Below the pieces are notes generated by a model. The model saw nothing but the letters and a program-made list of their open reading frames with translations, was not told the DNA's origin and ran no database searches. Both the position numbers and the translations under genes were made by a program. DNA of 64,000 nucleotides from Candidatus Kurthia intestinigallinarum (lineage in GTDB: Bacteria > Bacillota > Bacilli > Bacillales_A > Planococcaceae), in NCBI RefSeq assembly GCF_003991225.1, contig NZ_JTFC01000033.1:1-64000 (forward strand). Direction: 5' to 3'. Below, one piece after another: positions 33,969 through 45,687 of this stretch (position 1 is its first letter; each line of letters opens with the position of its first letter).

Positions 33969-34898
33969 ATGATTAAATATATTTTCAAGCGTTTATTGTA
34001 CATTGTTGCCGCATTATTCGTCATCGTAACACTAACATTCTTCCTAATGAGAATTGCCCCTGGTAGCCCGTTTGCTTCTGAAAAAAGCTTACCGCCAGAA
34101 ATTGAAGCAGCGCTACAAGAAGAATATGGTTTAAACAATCCTTGGTACATCCAGTATAAGGACTATTTAGTATCTACAGCACAATTTGATTTTGGTGAAT
34201 CAATGAAATACAAAGGTCGCTCAACAAATGATATGATTGCGGAAAGTTTCCCAATTTCGTTAACACTAGGTGTTGAAGCGATGATTTTAGCGGTCGGACT
34301 CGGCGTTTTAGTCGGAGTTATTACATCGCTGTATCATAATAGATTCCCGGATTATCTCGGTACGACAATTGCCGTGCTAGGAATATCCGTCCCTTCCTTT
34401 ATATTAGCGGGTCTTCTACAGTACTTCGTAGGTCTGAAAATGCAGCTCCTTCCAATTAGTGGATGGAACGGCTTCATCTACAGTATTATGCCGGCCTTTG
34501 CAATCGCCGTTACACATATGGGCTTTATCGCTAAACTTGTGCGTTCATCTATGCTTGAACAAAACAGTAGTGAATATGTGAAGATGGCACGTGCAAAAGG
34601 GCTCGGTAAATGGACGACCGTCTTCAAACATACCCTTCGAAATGCACTTCTACCAGTAGTTACTTACTTAGGACCACTATTTGCAGGGGTTATCACAGGT
34701 AGTTTCATCGTCGAACAAATCTTCGCGATTCCTGGTCTAGGTAAATACTTCGTAACAAGTATTACAAACCGTGATTACACGGTTATCATGGGTACGACAG
34801 TGTTCTACTCAATTATCTTATTATTAGCAGTATTAATCGTCGATATTATTTATGGATTAATCGATCCACGAATTAATCTGAAAGGAGGAAAAAAATAA
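33969..34898 (+). CDS. oppB: Oligopeptide ABC transporter permease OppB (operon 1)
   Basis: A 309-aa inner-membrane permease with six predicted spans. N-terminal [23 protein letters not shown] and the EAA-loop region KMARAKGLGKWTTVFKHTLRNALLP (about 200-225), the contact site for the ATPases, are typical of OppB/DppB. A very strong SD (AAGGAGGC) precedes the ATG. Its stop overlaps the oppC1 start by one base. Very similar to OppB2 at 39955. Confidence 0.96.
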   Translation: MIKYIFKRLLYIVAALFVIVTLTFFLMRIAPGSPFASEKSLPPEIEAALQEEYGLNNPWYIQYKDYLVSTAQFDFGESMKYKGRSTNDMIAESFPISLTLGVEAMILAVGLGVLVGVITSLYHNRFPDYLGTTIAVLGISVPSFILAGLLQYFVGLKMQLLPISGWNGFIYSIMPAFAIAVTHMGFIAKLVRSSMLEQNSSEYVKMARAKGLGKWTTVFKHTLRNALLPVVTYLGPLFAGVITGSFIVEQIFAIPGLGKYFVTSITNRDYTVIMGTTVFYSIILLLAVLIVDIIYGLIDPRINLKGGKK

Positions 34899-35833
34899 TG
34901 ACTCAATCAAATGAGAATTTACCGAAAATTTCAAAAGATAAATTTACGGTTGTTGGTGGTAAGCATGATCAAACAGATCAGCTAGCCGCAAAATCAGTAT
35001 CGTTCTGGAAAGAAGTGCGTTTACGCTTCATGCATAATAAACTAGCGATTGTTGGGTTCTTTATTTTAATCATCGTTGCGTTAATGGCTATTTTCGTACC
35101 ATGGTTATCTCCTTATAGCTATCGCGAACAATTAGGTGTCTACAATGCACCACCTTCAGCTTCACATTGGTTCGGTACAGATGACCTTGGTCGTGACATC
35201 TTTGTACGTGCTTGGATGGGTGCCCGTATTTCTCTATTCATTGGTATTACAGCTGCAGTTATCGATTTAATTATCGGTGTTGCATGGGGTTCTATTGCAG
35301 GTCTTGTAGGTGGTCGTGTGGATGATATCATGATGCGTATTGCCGATGTATTAACTGCAGTACCTTACCTATTAGTAGTAATCATCCTTTTAGTTGTATT
35401 ACAACCAGGTTTATTACCAATGATTATTGCACTTTCAATCACAGGTTGGGTAAACATGGCTCGTATTGTTCGTGGCGAAGTTCTTTCTATTAAGAGTCGA
35501 GAATATGTATTAGCAGCCCGTACATTAGGTGCTAATACAACACATATTATTATGAAACACTTAGTACCCAATGCATTAGGTGCTATTTTAGTAACAATGA
35601 CATTAACGATTCCAAGCGCGATTTTCACAGAATCATTCTTAAGTTATTTAGGTTTAGGTGTACCACAACCAATGGCTTCTTGGGGTACGATGGCATCTGA
35701 CGGTAACAACGCGTTAGATACAGCGCCGTGGCGTTTAATCTTCCCAGCTATTTTAATCTCTGTCACAATCTTTGCATTTAATGCAGTAGGCGATGGCTTA
35801 CGCGATGCGCTAGATCCAAAACTTCGTAAGTAA
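34898..35833 (+). CDS. oppC: Oligopeptide ABC transporter permease OppC (operon 1)
   Basis: A 311-aa permease: an N-terminal cytosolic tail, one span, then the OppC/DppC core with DDLGRDIFVRAWMGARISL and the EAA loop [23 protein letters not shown] (about 215-240). It pairs with OppB1 to form the channel. The SD (AAGGAGGAA) is inside the end of oppB1. It is 20 nt before oppD1. Confidence 0.96.
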   Translation: MTQSNENLPKISKDKFTVVGGKHDQTDQLAAKSVSFWKEVRLRFMHNKLAIVGFFILIIVALMAIFVPWLSPYSYREQLGVYNAPPSASHWFGTDDLGRDIFVRAWMGARISLFIGITAAVIDLIIGVAWGSIAGLVGGRVDDIMMRIADVLTAVPYLLVVIILLVVLQPGLLPMIIALSITGWVNMARIVRGEVLSIKSREYVLAARTLGANTTHIIMKHLVPNALGAILVTMTLTIPSAIFTESFLSYLGLGVPQPMASWGTMASDGNNALDTAPWRLIFPAILISVTIFAFNAVGDGLRDALDPKLRK

Positions 35834-35853
35834 ATAATAAAGTAGGTGAGAAA

Positions 35854-36933
35854 ATGAGTGAAAATTTATTAGAAGTAAAAAATTTAAAAATCAACTTCAA
35901 AACATATGCAGGTATCGTACAAGCCGTACGTGGCGTAAACTTCGAAGTCAAACAAGGTGAAACTCTTTGTATCGTAGGTGAATCAGGTTCAGGTAAATCT
36001 GTAACAAGTAATGCGTTAATGAAACTCATTCCTCAGCCACCTGGTATCTATGCAGAAGGCCAGATTTTATTTGATGGTCGTGACCTTGTACCAATGACTG
36101 AAAAAGAAATGACGAAAATCCGTGGTAATGAAATTGCGATGATTTTCCAAGATCCAATGACAGCGTTGAATCCAACAATGCGTATTGGTAAGCAAATCAT
36201 GGAAGTTATTTTAAAACATAAAAAAAATACATCAAAAGCAGAAGCGAAAAAACGTGCAATTGAATTAATTGATCAAGTCGGTATTCCATTCCCAGAGCAA
36301 CGTTTTAAACAATACCCACATGAATTTTCGGGTGGTATGCGTCAACGTATTGTTATCGCGATTGCGCTTGCAGCGGAACCAAAATTACTAATTGCGGATG
36401 AACCAACAACGGCACTTGATGTAACGATTCAAGCACAAATCATTGAGTTAATGAAAGAAATTCAACGTACAAGTAATACAGCGATTATTTTCATTACTCA
36501 TGACCTTGGTGTTGTCGCAAATATTGCGGATCGTGTGGCTGTTATGTATGCGGGTCAAATTGTTGAATATGGTACAGCGAACGAAATCTTCTATAATCCA
36601 AAACATCCATACACTTGGGGTTTACTTGGCTCAATGCCAGACCTTGATAATAATGCGGATGAATTATTGCGTACGATTCCAGGTTCACCACCAGATTTAA
36701 TCCATCCACCAGTAGGGGATGCTTTTGCAGCACGTAATGAATTTGCGATGCAAATCGATTACGAACAAGATCCACCAATGTTCCAAGTTAGTGATTCGCA
36801 TTTTGCAAAAACATGGTTACTTCACCCGGATGCACCTCATGTACCAGTACCAGAAGCGGTGCTTAAACGTATCGAAGGGTATATTCAAAAGAATAAAGAA
36901 GCAGGTATTGATTTAGGAAAGGTTGGTGAATAA
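35854..36933 (+). CDS. oppD: Oligopeptide ABC transporter ATPase OppD (operon 1)
   Basis: A 359-aa ATPase. Walker A is GESGSGKS (about 42-49), signature SGGMRQR, Walker [13 protein letters not shown] and an oligopeptide-transporter C-terminal extension (about 235-359). That extension lacks the four-cysteine Fe-S motif of some DppD proteins. It forms the ATPase pair with OppF1. The SD is GTAGGTGA. The 3' end is followed by oppF1 one nucleotide later. Confidence 0.96.
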   Translation: MSENLLEVKNLKINFKTYAGIVQAVRGVNFEVKQGETLCIVGESGSGKSVTSNALMKLIPQPPGIYAEGQILFDGRDLVPMTEKEMTKIRGNEIAMIFQDPMTALNPTMRIGKQIMEVILKHKKNTSKAEAKKRAIELIDQVGIPFPEQRFKQYPHEFSGGMRQRIVIAIALAAEPKLLIADEPTTALDVTIQAQIIELMKEIQRTSNTAIIFITHDLGVVANIADRVAVMYAGQIVEYGTANEIFYNPKHPYTWGLLGSMPDLDNNADELLRTIPGSPPDLIHPPVGDAFAARNEFAMQIDYEQDPPMFQVSDSHFAKTWLLHPDAPHVPVPEAVLKRIEGYIQKNKEAGIDLGKVGE

Positions 36934-36934
36934 A

Positions 36935-37834
36935 ATGCCTGAAAAAATTTTAGAAGTAAAAAATTTAAAACAGCATTTTGGTTCAATCAAGGCCGTAGAT
37001 GGTATCAGTTTCGATGTTTATGAAGGTGAAACACTTGGACTTGTAGGTGAGTCTGGCTGTGGTAAATCAACAACGGGTCGTTCAATTATTCGTCTGTACG
37101 ATATTACAGACGGGGAGATTATATTCCAAGGGAAAGATATTCACGGAAAAAAATCAGCAAAAGAATTAAAACAATTTAATAAAGATATGCAAATGATTTT
37201 CCAAGATCCATATGCATCACTTAACCCTCGTATGACAGCTGGTGAAATCATTTCTGAAGGCTTTGATATTCATGGTATGTATAAGAATAAAAAAGAACGT
37301 AAAGAAAAGATCGGTACATTACTCGAATCAGTAGGTTTAAACCGAGAACATGCGAATCGTTATGCGCATGAATTTTCAGGTGGTCAACGTCAACGTATCG
37401 GTATTGCACGTGCACTAAGCTTAGACCCATCATTTATTATTGCGGATGAACCAATCTCGGCGCTTGATGTATCGATTCAGGCACAAGTAGTAAACTTACT
37501 ACGTCAACTGCAAAAAGAGCGTGGCTTAACGTATTTATTTATTGCTCATGATTTATCAATGGTTAAATATATTTCGGATCGTATTGCGGTAATGCGTCGC
37601 GGTCAAATTGTCGAATTAGGAACTGCGGATGATATTTACAATTATCCGGTTCATCCTTATACGAAATCGTTACTATCAGCAATCCCATTACCAGATCCAA
37701 TTTCAGAAGCAACTCGTACACGTATTCCATATGAACACGAAGAAGTAGGAGACGATGCGAAAAGTCATGAAGTATTCCCAGGACACTTTGTATACGGTAC
37801 AGATGCGCAAGTAAAACAATGGTATAAACATTAA
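36935..37834 (+). CDS. oppF: Oligopeptide ABC transporter ATPase OppF (operon 1)
   Basis: A 299-aa ATPase: Walker [10 protein letters not shown] (about 41-49), signature [13 protein letters not shown], Walker [14 protein letters not shown]-terminal oligo_HPY-type tail to KQWYKH. Start ATG 36935 is chosen over the in-frame start at 36923, because GGTGAA lies just before it. Last gene of operon 1, with a 16-bp terminator stem downstream. Confidence 0.95.
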   Translation: MPEKILEVKNLKQHFGSIKAVDGISFDVYEGETLGLVGESGCGKSTTGRSIIRLYDITDGEIIFQGKDIHGKKSAKELKQFNKDMQMIFQDPYASLNPRMTAGEIISEGFDIHGMYKNKKERKEKIGTLLESVGLNREHANRYAHEFSGGQRQRIGIARALSLDPSFIIADEPISALDVSIQAQVVNLLRQLQKERGLTYLFIAHDLSMVKYISDRIAVMRRGQIVELGTADDIYNYPVHPYTKSLLSAIPLPDPISEATRTRIPYEHEEVGDDAKSHEVFPGHFVYGTDAQVKQWYKH

Positions 37835-37871
37835 TTTTTTTACTAGAAAATAATGTATTCATTTAATAGTC

Positions 37872-37908
37872 AAAAAAAGCGTTTCAACAGTTGTTGGAGC
37901 GCTTTTTT
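37872..37908 (+). terminator. Terminator of opp operon 1
   Basis: AAAAAGCGTTTCAACA pairs with TGTTGGAGCGCTTTTT (16 bp, two G-T). Confidence 0.9.
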
Positions 37909-38000
37909 AATACGTTTTTTTGCATAATTATTACGGAAGTCATAATATTCTTAAATAGTTTTAAAATGGGCAGAAGAGCATAAGTAAGTTTAAATAAGAT

Positions 38001-38016
38001 AATTTTCGGAAAAATT
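38001..38016 (+). promoter_or_regulatory. Candidate CodY box, opp operon 2
   Basis: AATTTTCGGAAAAATT matches the CodY consensus at 13 of 15 positions, about 11 bp upstream of the -35 region. Confidence 0.5.
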
Positions 38017-38046
38017 AATATATTTGTTTTTTTCTGAAAAAGATTT

Positions 38047-38055
38047 TGGTATAGT
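38047..38055 (+). promoter_or_regulatory. Extended -10 promoter of opp operon 2
   Basis: TGG followed by TATAGT, 64 nt before the second oppA. Confidence 0.5.
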
Positions 38056-38118
38056 ATAAGTAGTTACTGATTCGGGTGGTAACGGAAAAAACGTGTCGAA
38101 CAGACAAGGGGGATAACA

Positions 38119-39762
38119 ATGAAGAAAAAGTTCTCATTACTTGCTTTATTAGCAGCATTAATGCTTGTACTAGCAGCTTGTGGCTTTGGCGGCAGCGATG
38201 ATAAGTCAGATGGCGATAAATCATCTGGCGGCGACAAATCAGCTGACAAAACATTGAACTTATCAATTACTTCAGAACCACCGTCATTAAATCCACAAAA
38301 AGCAACAGATAGCACTTCTGGTGCCATCGTAAAAAATGTTTTTGAAGGTTTAACGCGTGTGGATAGCGATGGTAAGGTTCAAAACGCAGCAGCGGAAGAT
38401 GTGAAAGTTAGCGATGATAAATTAACGTATACATTCACACTTCGTGATGCAAAATGGACAAATGGCGACCCAGTAGTAGCAGGCGACTTCGCTTATGCTT
38501 GGAAATGGGCATTAGATGCAAAAAATGCATCGGAGTATGCTTCAATCCTATACCCAATTAAAGGCGCTCAAGCTTACAATGAAGGTAAAGGGAAAGTTGA
38601 AGATTTAGGTATTAAAGTTGTAGATGATAAAACATTAGAAGTAACACTAGAAAATCCAACACCATACTTCTTAGAATTAACAGCATTCTATACGTATATG
38701 CCAGTAAATGAAAAAGTAGTTTCTGAAAATGATAACTGGTTTGCTGAAGCAGGCGATACGTATGTAACAAATGGTCCATTCACATTAGACGAATGGAAAC
38801 ACAATGATTCAATCACAATGAAGAAAAACGAAGATTACTGGGATAAAGACAATGTAGCTCTATCTACAGTAAACGTAAAAATGATCGAATCTGAAGCAAC
38901 TGCTAACCGTGAATTCGATAGCGGTAACTTAGATTATTTAGGTGCTCCATATAATGTGGTATCTTTAGACAAAATGAACACATACAAAGACAAAGGTATC
39001 TTAAAATCTGAACCTTATGCGGCTGTTTATGAATACAAATTAAACACTAAAGAAGGTCCAACGAAAAATGTTAACATCCGTAAAGCATTAGCGATGTCAA
39101 TCGATCGTGAAGGCTTAATTAAAAATGTATTAAAAGGTGGTCAAACACCAGCATTAGCTGATGTTCCTGTAGCAATCGAAGGCTACGAAAATGACAACAA
39201 CTTATTTGAAGGTAACAATACAGACGAAGCGAAAAAATACCTTGAAAAAGGTCTTAAAGAGCTAGGTCTTAAAGATGCGTCCGATTTAAAAATTGGTATT
39301 TCAATCAACACTTCTGAAGCACATGCTGCAGTTGCACAGTTCATTCAAGAAGGTTGGAAGAAAAACTTAGGTATCGAAACAACAATCGATAATGCTGAGT
39401 GGCAAGTATTCTTAGATAAAGTATCTGCTCTTGATTACCAAGTAGCTCGTATGGGTTGGATTGCTGACTACAACGATGCTTACACATTCTTAGAGCGTTA
39501 TGATACAGCTAAGAATGGTAACAACGATACTGGTTGGGAAAATAAAGAATACAAAGAGTTAATGGCTAAAGCTATGAAAGAAACAGATGAAGCAAAACGT
39601 ACAGAATTCTTAAAAGACGGTCAAAAAATCCTAATGGATGAAATGCCCGTTATTCCAATTTACTTCTATTCTAATGAATACGTAGCTCAAGACTATGTGA
39701 AGAACATGGGACCAGATAAACTTGGTAACGTAAACTTGAAAGATGTAGATATCGAAAAATAA
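38119..39762 (+). CDS. oppA: Oligopeptide ABC transporter, substrate-binding lipoprotein (operon 2)
   Basis: A 547-aa paralogue of the 32254 product: lipobox LAAC, acidic/serine linker (DKSDGDKSSGGDKSADK), then LNLSITSEPPSLNPQKATD. Differences are spread over the ligand-binding domain, so peptide preference may differ. AAGGGGG precedes the ATG. It is separated from its permease genes by 192 nt with a 16-bp hairpin. Confidence 0.95.
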   Translation: MKKKFSLLALLAALMLVLAACGFGGSDDKSDGDKSSGGDKSADKTLNLSITSEPPSLNPQKATDSTSGAIVKNVFEGLTRVDSDGKVQNAAAEDVKVSDDKLTYTFTLRDAKWTNGDPVVAGDFAYAWKWALDAKNASEYASILYPIKGAQAYNEGKGKVEDLGIKVVDDKTLEVTLENPTPYFLELTAFYTYMPVNEKVVSENDNWFAEAGDTYVTNGPFTLDEWKHNDSITMKKNEDYWDKDNVALSTVNVKMIESEATANREFDSGNLDYLGAPYNVVSLDKMNTYKDKGILKSEPYAAVYEYKLNTKEGPTKNVNIRKALAMSIDREGLIKNVLKGGQTPALADVPVAIEGYENDNNLFEGNNTDEAKKYLEKGLKELGLKDASDLKIGISINTSEAHAAVAQFIQEGWKKNLGIETTIDNAEWQVFLDKVSALDYQVARMGWIADYNDAYTFLERYDTAKNGNNDTGWENKEYKELMAKAMKETDEAKRTEFLKDGQKILMDEMPVIPIYFYSNEYVAQDYVKNMGPDKLGNVNLKDVDIEK

Positions 39763-39791
39763 GATTATGAGTAACACATAATCACACTGAC

Positions 39792-39826
39792 AAAGCTGTT
39801 TATAATCATTGATTATGAACAGCTTT
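39792..39826 (+). promoter_or_regulatory. Strong hairpin in the oppA2-oppB2 gap
   Basis: A 16-bp stem AAAGCTGTTTATAATC / GATTATGAACAGCTTT with loop ATT. The following TGTTATTG is only partly T-rich, so it is a leaky terminator or mRNA stabiliser that would reduce permease relative to binding protein. Confidence 0.7.
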
Positions 39827-39954
39827 TGTTATTGTGAAATTAGACATGAAATTTATGGGTTTGTGGTATAGATTGTCGAAGTAGTGTCGTATCAGTCAAC
39901 GGGAACCAGTCATTCAAATAAAATGACTGACGTACAACAGAATGGAGGGTTTTT

Positions 39955-40887
39955 ATGCTTAAGTATATTATGAAACGGTTTGTGTATATATTTATCGCGC
40001 TGTTTCTCATTATTACAATTACATTCTTCCTCATGCGTTTAGCTCCTGGTAGTCCATTTGCATCCGAGAAAAGCTTCCCACCAGAAATTGAAGCGCAATT
40101 AAATGCTGAGTATGGTCTCGATAATCCCTGGTATATTCAATATAAGGATTATTTAGTATCAACAGCACAATTAGATTTTGGTGAATCAATGAAATACAAA
40201 GGTCGCTCAACAAACGATATGATTGCGGAAAGTTTCCCAATTTCATTAACACTTGGGATTGAAGCAATGATACTTGCTGTCGGGCTCGGTGTGCTTTTTG
40301 GATCCGTTGCGGCGCTCTATCATAATCGGGGTGTAGACTATGTTGTCACCACCATTGCTGTGCTCGGCATATCTGTACCATCCTTTATCTTGGCTGGACT
40401 CTTGCAATATTTCCTCGGCCTCAAATTACAGCTCTTCCCAATCAGTGGTTGGAACGGGTTTATTTACAGTATTTTACCTGCAACAGCGATAGCGGTTACA
40501 CATATGGGCTTTATCGCGAAACTTGTTCGTTCATCGATGCTTGAGCAAAACAATAGTGAGTATGTGAAGATGGCACGTTCAAAAGGTTTGTCAAAATGGG
40601 GCGTATTATTTAAGCACTCATTACGTAATGCATTACTACCCGTTGTCACGTATTTAGCGCCATTATTTGCGGGGGTTATTACAGGTAGTTTCATCGTTGA
40701 ACAAATTTTTGCTATCCCAGGGCTTGGTAAGTATTTCGTAACGAGTATTACAAACCGTGATTATACCGTTATTATGGGGACGACCGTATTCTATTCGATT
40801 ATTTTACTCTTAGCAGTATTATTAGTTGATATTTTATACGGCTTTATTGACCCACGTATCAAGCTCAAAGGAGGCAAAAAAGCATGA
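39955..40887 (+). CDS. oppB: Oligopeptide ABC transporter permease OppB (operon 2)
   Basis: A 310-aa six-span permease, clearly the paralogue of OppB1; EAA loop [21 protein letters not shown]. One stretch of about 60 bp (34199-34258 versus 40188-40247) is almost identical at DNA level, although silent sites elsewhere differ. TGGAGGG precedes the ATG. It overlaps oppC2 by four bases (ATGA). Confidence 0.96.
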   Translation: MLKYIMKRFVYIFIALFLIITITFFLMRLAPGSPFASEKSFPPEIEAQLNAEYGLDNPWYIQYKDYLVSTAQLDFGESMKYKGRSTNDMIAESFPISLTLGIEAMILAVGLGVLFGSVAALYHNRGVDYVVTTIAVLGISVPSFILAGLLQYFLGLKLQLFPISGWNGFIYSILPATAIAVTHMGFIAKLVRSSMLEQNNSEYVKMARSKGLSKWGVLFKHSLRNALLPVVTYLAPLFAGVITGSFIVEQIFAIPGLGKYFVTSITNRDYTVIMGTTVFYSIILLLAVLLVDILYGFIDPRIKLKGGKKA

Positions 40888-41801
40888 CACAACAAATTCC
40901 AAGAGAAAAATTCACTGTTGTAGGCGGAAACCATGCAGCAACTGACCAGCTTGCTGAAAAATCCGTATCATTTTGGAAGGAAGTGCGACTGCGCTTTGGT
41001 CATAATAAGCTTGCAATCATTGGCATTATTATTTTAGCGATTGTTGCATTAATGGCAATTTTTGTGCCAATATTTTCACCGTACACATATAGTCAGCAAC
41101 TAGGTGTCTATAATGGACCGCCATCTGCGAAAAATTGGTTCGGTACAGATGACCTTGGGCGGGATGTTTTTACACGTGTGTGGTTTGGCGCGCGTATCTC
41201 ATTATTTATCGGAATTACAGCCGCTGTCATTGATTTAATCATCGGTGTTTTATGGGGCTCTATTTCAGGACTTGTTGGCGGTCGTGTCGATGATATCATG
41301 ATGCGTATTGCCGATGTATTAACAGCGGTTCCATATTTATTAGTCGTGATTATTTTGTTAGTTGTGTTAAAGCCAGGTTTAGTGCCAATCATTATCGCGC
41401 TATCAATTACAGGTTGGGTAAATATGGCTCGTATTGTGCGTGGGGAAGTATTATCAATAAAAAATCAAGAGTATGTTTTAGCGGCACGTACACTCGGAGC
41501 TTCGACAGGGCATATTATTTCGAAACATTTAATTCCGAATGCATTAGGGGCCATTTTGGTAACGATGACATTAACAATTCCAAGTGCGATTTTTACGGAA
41601 GCATTTTTAAGCTTTTTAGGCTTAGGTGTACCACAACCAATGGCTTCTTGGGGGACGATGGCATCAGATGGTAATAATGCCATTGATACAGCGCCTTGGC
41701 GTTTAATTTTCCCAGCTATTTTAATTTCAATAACAATCTTTGCATTTAATGCAGTCGGCGATGGTCTTCGTGATGCGCTCGATCCTAAACTACGAAAATA
41801 G
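40884..41801 (+). CDS. oppC: Oligopeptide ABC transporter permease OppC (operon 2)
   Basis: A 305-aa permease, paralogue of OppC1 with a slightly shorter N-terminus; [22 protein letters not shown] loop [23 protein letters not shown]. The SD (AAAGGAGG) lies within the end of oppB2. It is translated with oppB2 through the ATGA overlap. Confidence 0.96.
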   Translation: MTQQIPREKFTVVGGNHAATDQLAEKSVSFWKEVRLRFGHNKLAIIGIIILAIVALMAIFVPIFSPYTYSQQLGVYNGPPSAKNWFGTDDLGRDVFTRVWFGARISLFIGITAAVIDLIIGVLWGSISGLVGGRVDDIMMRIADVLTAVPYLLVVIILLVVLKPGLVPIIIALSITGWVNMARIVRGEVLSIKNQEYVLAARTLGASTGHIISKHLIPNALGAILVTMTLTIPSAIFTEAFLSFLGLGVPQPMASWGTMASDGNNAIDTAPWRLIFPAILISITIFAFNAVGDGLRDALDPKLRK

Positions 41802-41812
41802 AGGTGACGACA

Positions 41813-42892
41813 ATGGGTGAAACGATTTTAGAAGTAAAGAATTTAAAGATTAATTTTAAAACGTATGCGGGCCTTGTCCAAGCCGTACGCGGAGTTGATT
41901 TTTCACTTGAAAAAGGGAAGACTCTTGCAATCGTAGGAGAATCGGGCTCAGGAAAATCAGTGACGAGTAATGCGATTATGAAGTTAATACCACAGCCACC
42001 AGCAATCTATGCAGAAGGTGAAATTTTATTTGAGGGTAAGGATTTAGTGAAGGCAACAGAGAAGGAAATGACGAAAATTCGTGGGAATGATATTGCAATG
42101 ATTTTCCAAGATCCGATGACAGCATTAAATCCAACAATGCGTGTCGGAAAACAAATCATGGAAGTAATTTTGAAGCATAAAAAAGCAGCTACAAAAGAAG
42201 AAGCAAAAAAACGTGCGATTGAATTATTAGATGAGGTAGGCATTCCATTTCCAGAACAACGGTTTAAACAATATCCACATGAGTTTTCAGGTGGGATGCG
42301 TCAGCGTGTAGTAATCGCGATAGCGCTTGCAGCAGAACCCAAAATTCTAATTGCAGATGAACCAACAACGGCACTTGATGTAACGATTCAAGCTCAAATT
42401 TTAGAACTGATGAAGCAAATTCAACGTACGAGTGATACGTCGATTATTTTCATTACCCATGACCTTGGTGTTGTTGCTAATGTAGCCGATACTGTGGCAG
42501 TTATGTATGCTGGACAAATTGTTGAATATGGTACTGCAAATGAAATTTTCTACAATCCAAAGCATCCCTATACTTGGGGATTACTTGGCTCTATGCCAGA
42601 CCTTGATAATGATGCAGATGAATTATTACGTACGATTCCCGGATCTCCACCCGATCTAATTCATCCACCAGTAGGGGATGCTTTTGCGGCACGAAATGAA
42701 TTTGCTCTTCAGATTGACTATGAGCAGCAGCCACCAATGTTCCAAGTAAGTGAGACGCATTTTGCGAAAACATGGTTACTTCATCCAGACGCACCTCATG
42801 TACCAGTACCAGAAGCGGTGCGTAAGCGTATTGAAGGGTATTTAGAAAAAAATGATGAAACTAGTATTGAACTTGGAAAGGGCGGTGAATAG
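41813..42892 (+). CDS. oppD: Oligopeptide ABC transporter ATPase OppD (operon 2)
   Basis: A 359-aa ATPase, paralogue of OppD1: Walker A GESGSGKS, signature [11 protein letters not shown], Walker [13 protein letters not shown], and the same C-terminal extension. ATG 41813 is chosen, as GAGGTGA lies 5 nt upstream; the in-frame start at 41804 overlaps that SD. Confidence 0.95.
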   Translation: MGETILEVKNLKINFKTYAGLVQAVRGVDFSLEKGKTLAIVGESGSGKSVTSNAIMKLIPQPPAIYAEGEILFEGKDLVKATEKEMTKIRGNDIAMIFQDPMTALNPTMRVGKQIMEVILKHKKAATKEEAKKRAIELLDEVGIPFPEQRFKQYPHEFSGGMRQRVVIAIALAAEPKILIADEPTTALDVTIQAQILELMKQIQRTSDTSIIFITHDLGVVANVADTVAVMYAGQIVEYGTANEIFYNPKHPYTWGLLGSMPDLDNDADELLRTIPGSPPDLIHPPVGDAFAARNEFALQIDYEQQPPMFQVSETHFAKTWLLHPDAPHVPVPEAVRKRIEGYLEKNDETSIELGKGGE

Positions 42893-42893
42893 T

Positions 42894-43811
<918 letters not shown>

Positions 43812-43824
43812 TTTTTTAATGAAG

Positions 43825-43857
43825 TCAGCATGTGCTTATCACGTGCTGATTTTTTTA
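43825..43857 (+). terminator. Terminator of opp operon 2
   Basis: TCAGCATGTG pairs with CACGTGCTGA (10 bp, one G-T), loop CTTAT, T8. Confidence 0.92.
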
Positions 43858-43940
43858 TGTAGCACAAATAAGTCTATAGACACTTCTCGTTCTGAGAATA
43901 AATGAATCGAAAATCAGCATATTCAAATTATAGATATTTA

Positions 43941-43949
43941 TGGTAAAAT
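43941..43949 (+). promoter_or_regulatory. Extended -10 promoter of the third binding-protein gene
   Basis: TGG followed by TAAAAT, 63 nt before the start codon. Confidence 0.5.
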
Positions 43950-43964
43950 ACTTTTAGAGTTATA

Positions 43965-43979
43965 ATTTTTTAGAAAATT
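43965..43979 (+). promoter_or_regulatory. Candidate CodY box, third binding-protein gene
   Basis: ATTTTTTAGAAAATT matches the CodY consensus at 13 of 15 positions. It lies downstream of the -10, in the transcribed leader, where it could act as a roadblock. A second partial match (AATTATTTTCTAAC) follows directly. Confidence 0.45.
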
Positions 43980-44011
43980 AATTATTTTCTAACAACAAAG
44001 GGGATGACAAC

Positions 44012-45643
44012 ATGAAGAAACGCTTATTACCTTTATTATTGTTAGTACTTGTTATGAGTATTTTAGCAGCATGTAATTTCGGCGGCGATTCAAAAGAAGA
44101 TTCTGGTACAAAAGAAAATGGAGAAAAAGCACAAGAATTAAATGTATCCATTATGTCTGAGCCACCATCATTAAATCCACAGATGGCAACAGATGCAACA
44201 TCAGGAACAGTTATTAAAAACGTATTTGAAGGCTTAACACGCGTTGGTAAAGACGGAAAGCCAGAAAATGCAGCAGCAGAAGATGTACAAGTAAGTGACG
44301 ATAAACTTACATATACATTTACATTACGTGATACAAAATGGTCAAATGGTGACGCAGTTGTTGCTGAAGACTTTGCTTATGCGTGGAAATGGGCATTAGA
44401 TCCAAAAAACGCTTCAGAGTACGCTTCAATCTTATATGCGATTAAAGGTGCACAAGACTACAATGAAGGTAAAGGGAAAGTTGAAGATGTTGGCATCGAA
44501 GTAGTTGATGATAAAACATTAAAAGTAACATTAACAAACCCAACACCTTATTTCTTAGAATTAACAGCATTCTACACATATATGCCAATCAATCATAAAG
44601 TTGCTGAAGGGAATGACAAATGGTTCTCTGATGCAGGTAAAGACTTCGTAACAAATGGTGCATTTGAGCTTTCAGAGTGGAAGCATAATGACAAAATTGT
44701 TCTAGCTAAAAGCGATAGCTACTGGGATAAAGACAACGTATCATTAGACAACGTAAATATCCAAATGATCGAATCACAAGCAACAGCAAATCGTATGTTC
44801 ACAAGTGGTGACATCGATTTCATTGGTGGTGACTTCCAAGCGATTCCACTTGATGCAATTGAAGGCTACAAAAAAGATAAATCATTACAAGTACAAGACT
44901 TTGCAGCAGAATACTGGTACAAAGTGAACACAACAGCGAAATACATGGAAAATGTGAATATCCGTAAAGCCTTAGCATTATCAATCAACCGTCAAGGATT
45001 AATTGATAACGTATTAAAAGCAGACCAAAAACCAGCGCTAGGCATGGTACCACCAGCAATTCAAAACTATGAAGAAAAAGAATACTTCAAAGATAATGAT
45101 ATTGAAGGTGCGAAAAAAGCTTTAGCTGAAGGAATGAAAGAATTAGGTATTAAAGATGCAAAAGATATTAAAATTGGTATTTCAATCAACACATCTGAAG
45201 CACATTCAGCGATTGCACAATATATCCAAGAAGGCTGGCACAAAAATCTAGGTATCGATGTATCAATCGATAACTCAGAATGGCAAGTGTACTTAGATAA
45301 ATTAAGTGCAAAAGAATACGATCTTGGTCGCCAAGGTTGGATTGCTGACTTTAACGACCCATACACATTCTTAGAAATGTTTACATCTGCAAATAACGGC
45401 AATAACGATACAGGCTGGGAAGATGCAGAATATAAAGAGTTAATGGGTAAAATTGTAAAAGAAACAGATACAGACAAGCGCTTAGAGTATTTACAACAAG
45501 CAGAGGATATTGCGATGAAGCAATTCCCAGTCATTCCTGTTTACTACTACACAACAACCTATGTACAAAAAGATTATGTGAAAAATATGGAACCAAACTT
45601 AATGGGCTTCATCGATTTAAAATGGGTTTCAGTAGAAAAATAA
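44012..45643 (+). CDS. oppA: Orphan oligopeptide-binding lipoprotein (third paralogue)
   Basis: A 543-aa SBP_bac_5 lipoprotein with lipobox LAAC and a Gly/Ser/Glu linker. It is closely related to the two OppA proteins upstream (SIMSEPPSLNPQMATD, TRVGKDGKPENAAAEDVQVSDDKLTYTFTLRD). It has its own promoter and terminator and no permease genes, so it probably feeds one or both upstream Opp channels. AAGGGG precedes the ATG. Confidence 0.95.
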   Translation: MKKRLLPLLLLVLVMSILAACNFGGDSKEDSGTKENGEKAQELNVSIMSEPPSLNPQMATDATSGTVIKNVFEGLTRVGKDGKPENAAAEDVQVSDDKLTYTFTLRDTKWSNGDAVVAEDFAYAWKWALDPKNASEYASILYAIKGAQDYNEGKGKVEDVGIEVVDDKTLKVTLTNPTPYFLELTAFYTYMPINHKVAEGNDKWFSDAGKDFVTNGAFELSEWKHNDKIVLAKSDSYWDKDNVSLDNVNIQMIESQATANRMFTSGDIDFIGGDFQAIPLDAIEGYKKDKSLQVQDFAAEYWYKVNTTAKYMENVNIRKALALSINRQGLIDNVLKADQKPALGMVPPAIQNYEEKEYFKDNDIEGAKKALAEGMKELGIKDAKDIKIGISINTSEAHSAIAQYIQEGWHKNLGIDVSIDNSEWQVYLDKLSAKEYDLGRQGWIADFNDPYTFLEMFTSANNGNNDTGWEDAEYKELMGKIVKETDTDKRLEYLQQAEDIAMKQFPVIPVYYYTTTYVQKDYVKNMEPNLMGFIDLKWVSVEK

Positions 45644-45653
45644 TGAAGATGAA

Positions 45654-45687
45654 ACAAGAGTTGCATAATGCAGCTCTTGTTTTTTTG
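45654..45687 (+). terminator. Terminator of the third binding-protein gene
   Basis: ACAAGAGTTGCA pairs with TGCAGCTCTTGT (12 bp, one G-T), loop TAA, T7. Confidence 0.92.
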
